From NCBI GenBank assembly GCA_934167135.1, contig CAKPKI010000031.1, positions 1-16,442 of the forward strand: a stretch of 16,442 nucleotides of DNA. Reading direction: 5' to 3'. The stretch comes from an uncultured Clostridia bacterium (GTDB taxonomy: Bacteria > Bacillota > Clostridia > TANB77 > CAG-508). This document shows positions 14,945 through 16,442 of the stretch, one piece after another. The position numbers and the translations under genes were made by a program. The notes beneath the pieces were generated by a model. It did not search any database. It saw only the letters and a list, made by a program, of their open reading frames with translations, and had not been told where the DNA came from. Numbering within the stretch: position 1 is the stretch's first letter; each line of letters starts with the position of its first letter.

Positions 14945-15400
14945 CTATTCCTTTCTTGTTTTTGATGTTCTTTTTACACAACATCTACATTTTTCTTGGT
15001 TTATATCATAATTACAATTTAATTCTCTAAATCCTAAAACATTATGCACATATTTAGCTAATTTATTTATTGTTTCATCTGTTATTGTAAGTTTTATTTT
15101 TTCTGCTTCCTTTTTAGCTGATTCTTCATCTAAATTTAGTACATCTTTTAAAAATAAATAAACAATATCATATGCTTCTAATATTTTTTGTGCAAGACTT
15201 TCTCCATTTTCTGTTAATTCTATTGTTCCATAAGTTTCGTATTTTACTAATTTTTCTTCTTTTAGATTGTTCAATGCTTTGTTTACACTTGGTTTTGAAC
15301 AATTCATTTTATTAGCAATATCTGTTACTCTTATGTTACCATTTTGCTTTTGGAGTACATACATTGTTTTTAAATATTCTTCTAATGCTTTTGATATCAT
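14945..15400 (-). CDS. DtxR-family-like regulator with C-terminal cysteine cluster
   Basis: 151 residues. A DtxR/MntR-type winged helix (about 3-70: EEYLKTMYVLQKQNGNIRVT, SKPSVNKALNNL, ELTENGE) is followed by the family dimerisation segment (YDIVYLFLKDVLNLDEESA). By hand alignment, most usual metal ligands are replaced: the RHD histidine is Tyr77, the MEH glutamate and histidine are Lys103-Leu104, and the second N-terminal acid is Lys11. The protein ends with Cys129, Cys138, Cys140 and Cys141, plus Cys34 in the recognition helix. This suggests a sensor of an Fe-S cluster, iron or redox state rather than a classical metal-binding repressor. I chose the ATG at 15400 because AAGGAG lies six bases upstream; an upstream TTG has no such site. 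It heads the operon with sufC and probably controls suf and itself. Confidence 0.85.
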   Translation of the reverse strand: MISKALEEYLKTMYVLQKQNGNIRVTDIANKMNCSKPSVNKALNNLKEEKLVKYETYGTIELTENGESLAQKILEAYDIVYLFLKDVLNLDEESAKKEAEKIKLTITDETINKLAKYVHNVLGFRELNCNYDINQEKCRCCVKRTSKTRKE

Positions 15401-15468
15401 ATCTTTCTCCTTTTTCTGCAATAAATTGTCATATCAAAATAATTGGAATTTTTGACAACTTATGGCAG

Positions 15469-15488
15469 ATGTTAACTACGGTTAACAT
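15469..15488. promoter_or_regulatory. Perfect 8-4-8 palindrome, candidate operator of the suf regulator
   Basis: ATGTTAAC, TACG, GTTAACAT: a perfect 20-bp inverted repeat covering the expected transcription start and touching the -10 box of the promoter at 15487-15515. Position and symmetry suit repression by the dimeric winged-helix protein encoded immediately downstream. Confidence 0.7.
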
Positions 15489-15515
15489 TATAATATGGAA
15501 ATAACATTTTGTCAA
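15487..15515 (-). promoter_or_regulatory. Consensus sigma-A promoter of the regulator-sufC transcript
   Basis: TTGACA, 17 bases, TATAAT on the minus strand, both hexamers perfect. Transcription would start near 15480, inside the palindrome. The leader of about 80 nt contains TTGTCA and TGACAA in inverted orientation (15426-15431, 15453-15458) around an AAAAT / ATTTT pair, so it may form a hairpin. Confidence 0.82.
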
Positions 15516-15548
15516 TAGATAGCATAAAAAACGTTTTTAATTTTAAAG

Positions 15549-15586
15549 AAAAAAGCCAATTTGTTTTAACACAAATTGACTTTTTT
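15549..15586. terminator. Bidirectional terminator after the 161-residue membrane-protein gene
   Basis: A 16-bp stem with one mismatch, core CAATTTGT / ACAAATTG, has six A on one side and six T on the other around a 6-base loop. It lies 33 bases after the minus-strand gene and insulates the suf promoter from it. Confidence 0.85.
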
Positions 15587-15619
15587 CCTTATCTTCATTC
15601 CTTCCGGCATTTGCCATGT

Positions 15620-16105
15620 TTATTTTTTACATCTTCTTCTTTTACCATTTCTGGCATCAGATGTTGTACAAGCATTGTCTGCTCTACAATAATTTTCAAT
15701 GTTGACAATATCTCCTTTCGTGACCATACAACTGTTAGTTACTTCTGCTAAATTTGGAGCAGTTACAAATTTGTTCTTTTCCTCTCTTTTTAACTTACTT
15801 TTCCATTTTCTCTCCTCGTCTCTTTTCAGCATGAACAATCCAATACAAGCTGAAATTGTAAACTGTGTTCCAAAAATAGAAACTCCTAACAGTGCCAACA
15901 GCCATAACTCAAATTTCACTGATTCATAATACACAAGCAGTGTAGCAAAACCAAAAGATGAGTATACGGCAAAAATGACATACACAACTGCGTCTAAAAT
16001 CCGGTCTACTTTTCCTTCTCTCACAATATTTGCCAAAATCTTTGTTGCTGTTAAAAAACATACTGCCATAACGATTAAATTGCAAACTAATTCTGTTCTT
16101 GTCAT
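15620..16105 (-). CDS. Three-helix membrane protein with cysteine-containing basic tail, 161 residues
   Basis: I do not recognise this family. Hydrophobic segments lie near 5-26, 38-59 and 66-93, followed by a charged, probably cytoplasmic tail of about 65 residues. The tail begins KRDEERKWKSKLKREEK, contains C126, C140, C146 and C159, and ends GKRRRCKK. AGGAGG eight bases before the ATG at 16105 fixes the start. It is the third cistron of a short transcript from the promoter at 16311-16339, behind two micro-ORFs, and is followed by a strong terminator. The DNA looks less AT-rich than the suf region (one 60-base stretch at 15961 is 40% GC), hinting at a different origin. Confidence 0.75.
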   Translation of the reverse strand: MTRTELVCNLIVMAVCFLTATKILANIVREGKVDRILDAVVYVIFAVYSSFGFATLLVYYESVKFELWLLALLGVSIFGTQFTISACIGLFMLKRDEERKWKSKLKREEKNKFVTAPNLAEVTNSCMVTKGDIVNIENYCRADNACTTSDARNGKRRRCKK

Positions 16106-16120
16106 ATTGAAATCCTCCTG

Positions 16121-16171
16121 TTAAAACATACCATTGAATTTATTTTTAGGGTTCTTATAACTTTCTACCAT
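16121..16171 (-). CDS. Micro-ORF of 16 residues upstream of the membrane protein
   Basis: MVESYKNPKNKFNGMF followed by TAA. A full AGGAGG lies nine bases before its ATG, and its stop sits just before the AGGAGG of the 161-residue gene, 15 bases from the next ATG. It could be a leader peptide coupling translation, or a short secreted or signalling peptide, though no export signal is visible. Confidence 0.45.
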   Translation of the reverse strand: MVESYKNPKNKFNGMF

Positions 16172-16195
16172 TTGAACTTTCCTCCTGCTTAGTTG

Positions 16196-16228
16196 CTAGT
16201 TACTCTTTGTTGATGTCTTTTCCATCAT
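16196..16228 (-). CDS. Micro-ORF of 10 residues at the head of the same transcript
   Basis: MMEKTSTKSN followed by TAG. AGGAGG lies four bases before the first ATG and seven before the second, in frame. It is 24 bases upstream of the 16-residue ORF. It may be a leader peptide; alternatively the AGGAGG sites are standby ribosome sites. Confidence 0.38.
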   Translation of the reverse strand: MMEKTSTKSN

Positions 16229-16310
16229 TTTCCCTCCTCTTGTAATTTTGTTCAGGTTACAAAGTTCCCCCTTTCATTTATCTGCATTAAGCTCTTGCTT
16301 AACACACATT

Positions 16311-16339
16311 ATTATACAACATTTGCAGTCTTTTGTCAA
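16311..16339 (-). promoter_or_regulatory. Consensus sigma-A promoter of the micro-ORF/membrane-protein unit
   Basis: TTGACA, 17 bases, TATAAT, all perfect, on the minus strand. The predicted start is near 16304, about 75 bases before the first micro-ORF and 200 before the 161-residue gene. Between promoter and first micro-ORF I see nothing else assignable. Confidence 0.82.
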
Positions 16340-16370
16340 CATTATGTTAATAATCAACAAAAAAGTGAAT

Positions 16371-16411
16371 CTTAGATCTTCTATCAAATGAAAATTTTAA
16401 GAAAATCTAAG
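16371..16411. repeat. Inverted repeat at the window edge
   Basis: CTTAGATCTTCT and AGAAAATCTAAG pair over 12 bases with one mismatch around a 17-base loop. There is no T tract, so it is not a clear terminator; it could be a protein-binding site or the end of a feature outside the window. No gene is visible from 16340 to the end. Confidence 0.35.
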
Positions 16412-16442
16412 ACTCGCCATATTTATCTAGTACAGAAAGTTC

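Noticed and set aside
15401..15421. TTG start adding seven residues to the DtxR-like protein
   Set aside because: The added residues are encoded by the ribosome binding site AAGGAG of the ATG at 15400 and no site precedes the TTG.

Overview
The window looks like chromosomal DNA from a very AT-rich Bacillota, most likely a Clostridia-type gut lineage. The signs are strong AGGAGG ribosome binding sites, consensus sigma-A promoters with 17-bp spacers, TGA used as a stop, and a clostridial SUF iron-sulfur operon. No rRNA, tRNA, CRISPR array or recognisable transposase was found.

Layout, left to right. (1) 2-1249, plus strand: the 3' part of a YhgE/Pip-type membrane protein, convergent with the next block. 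(2) 1295-5740, minus strand: a YihY/BrkB membrane protein, a MacB/LolD-type ABC ATPase, its FtsX-like permease and a sensor kinase; the kinase's response regulator follows at 5787-6470. A 125-bp palindromic element lies between permease and ATPase. (3) 6480-8788, minus strand: tcdA, mnmA and sufU, tightly packed with the two-component genes behind them. (4) 8819-11375: sufS flanked by two copies of a small cassette with the architecture of a type I toxin-antitoxin module. There is also a three-branched palindromic element and a small plus-strand gene with a duplicated hairpin leader. (5) 11400-15515, minus strand: sufD, sufB, sufC and a DtxR-like regulator, with a small plus-strand membrane-protein gene between sufC and sufB. 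(6) 15549-16442: a transcription unit with two micro-ORFs and a 161-residue membrane protein, in DNA that looks somewhat less AT-rich.

How the genes work together. SufC, SufB and SufD form the scaffold ATPase complex, SufS the cysteine desulfurase and SufU its sulfur acceptor. MnmA (tRNA 2-thiouridine) and TcdA (cyclic t6A) are tRNA-modification enzymes that fit this sulfur-handling neighbourhood. The DtxR-like protein heads the operon, and its promoter carries a perfect 8-4-8 palindrome. The protein has lost most canonical DtxR/MntR metal ligands and has a C-terminal cysteine cluster, so it is a candidate iron or Fe-S sensor for SUF. The two-component system probably controls the adjacent ABC transporter.

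The strongest candidate for an undescribed system is the duplicated cassette. The intact copy (10980-11375) has a consensus promoter, a 5' leader with a 26-bp-stem hairpin, a strong ribosome binding site, a 56-residue hydrophobic-then-basic peptide and a terminator. A converging sigma-A promoter drives a predicted antisense RNA of about 90 nt that ends at its own terminator inside the peptide gene. The second copy (8819-9069) keeps both promoters and both terminators but has lost its leader, ribosome binding site and start codon, leaving an orphan antisense RNA. I do not recognise the peptide family; toxicity is an inference from architecture.
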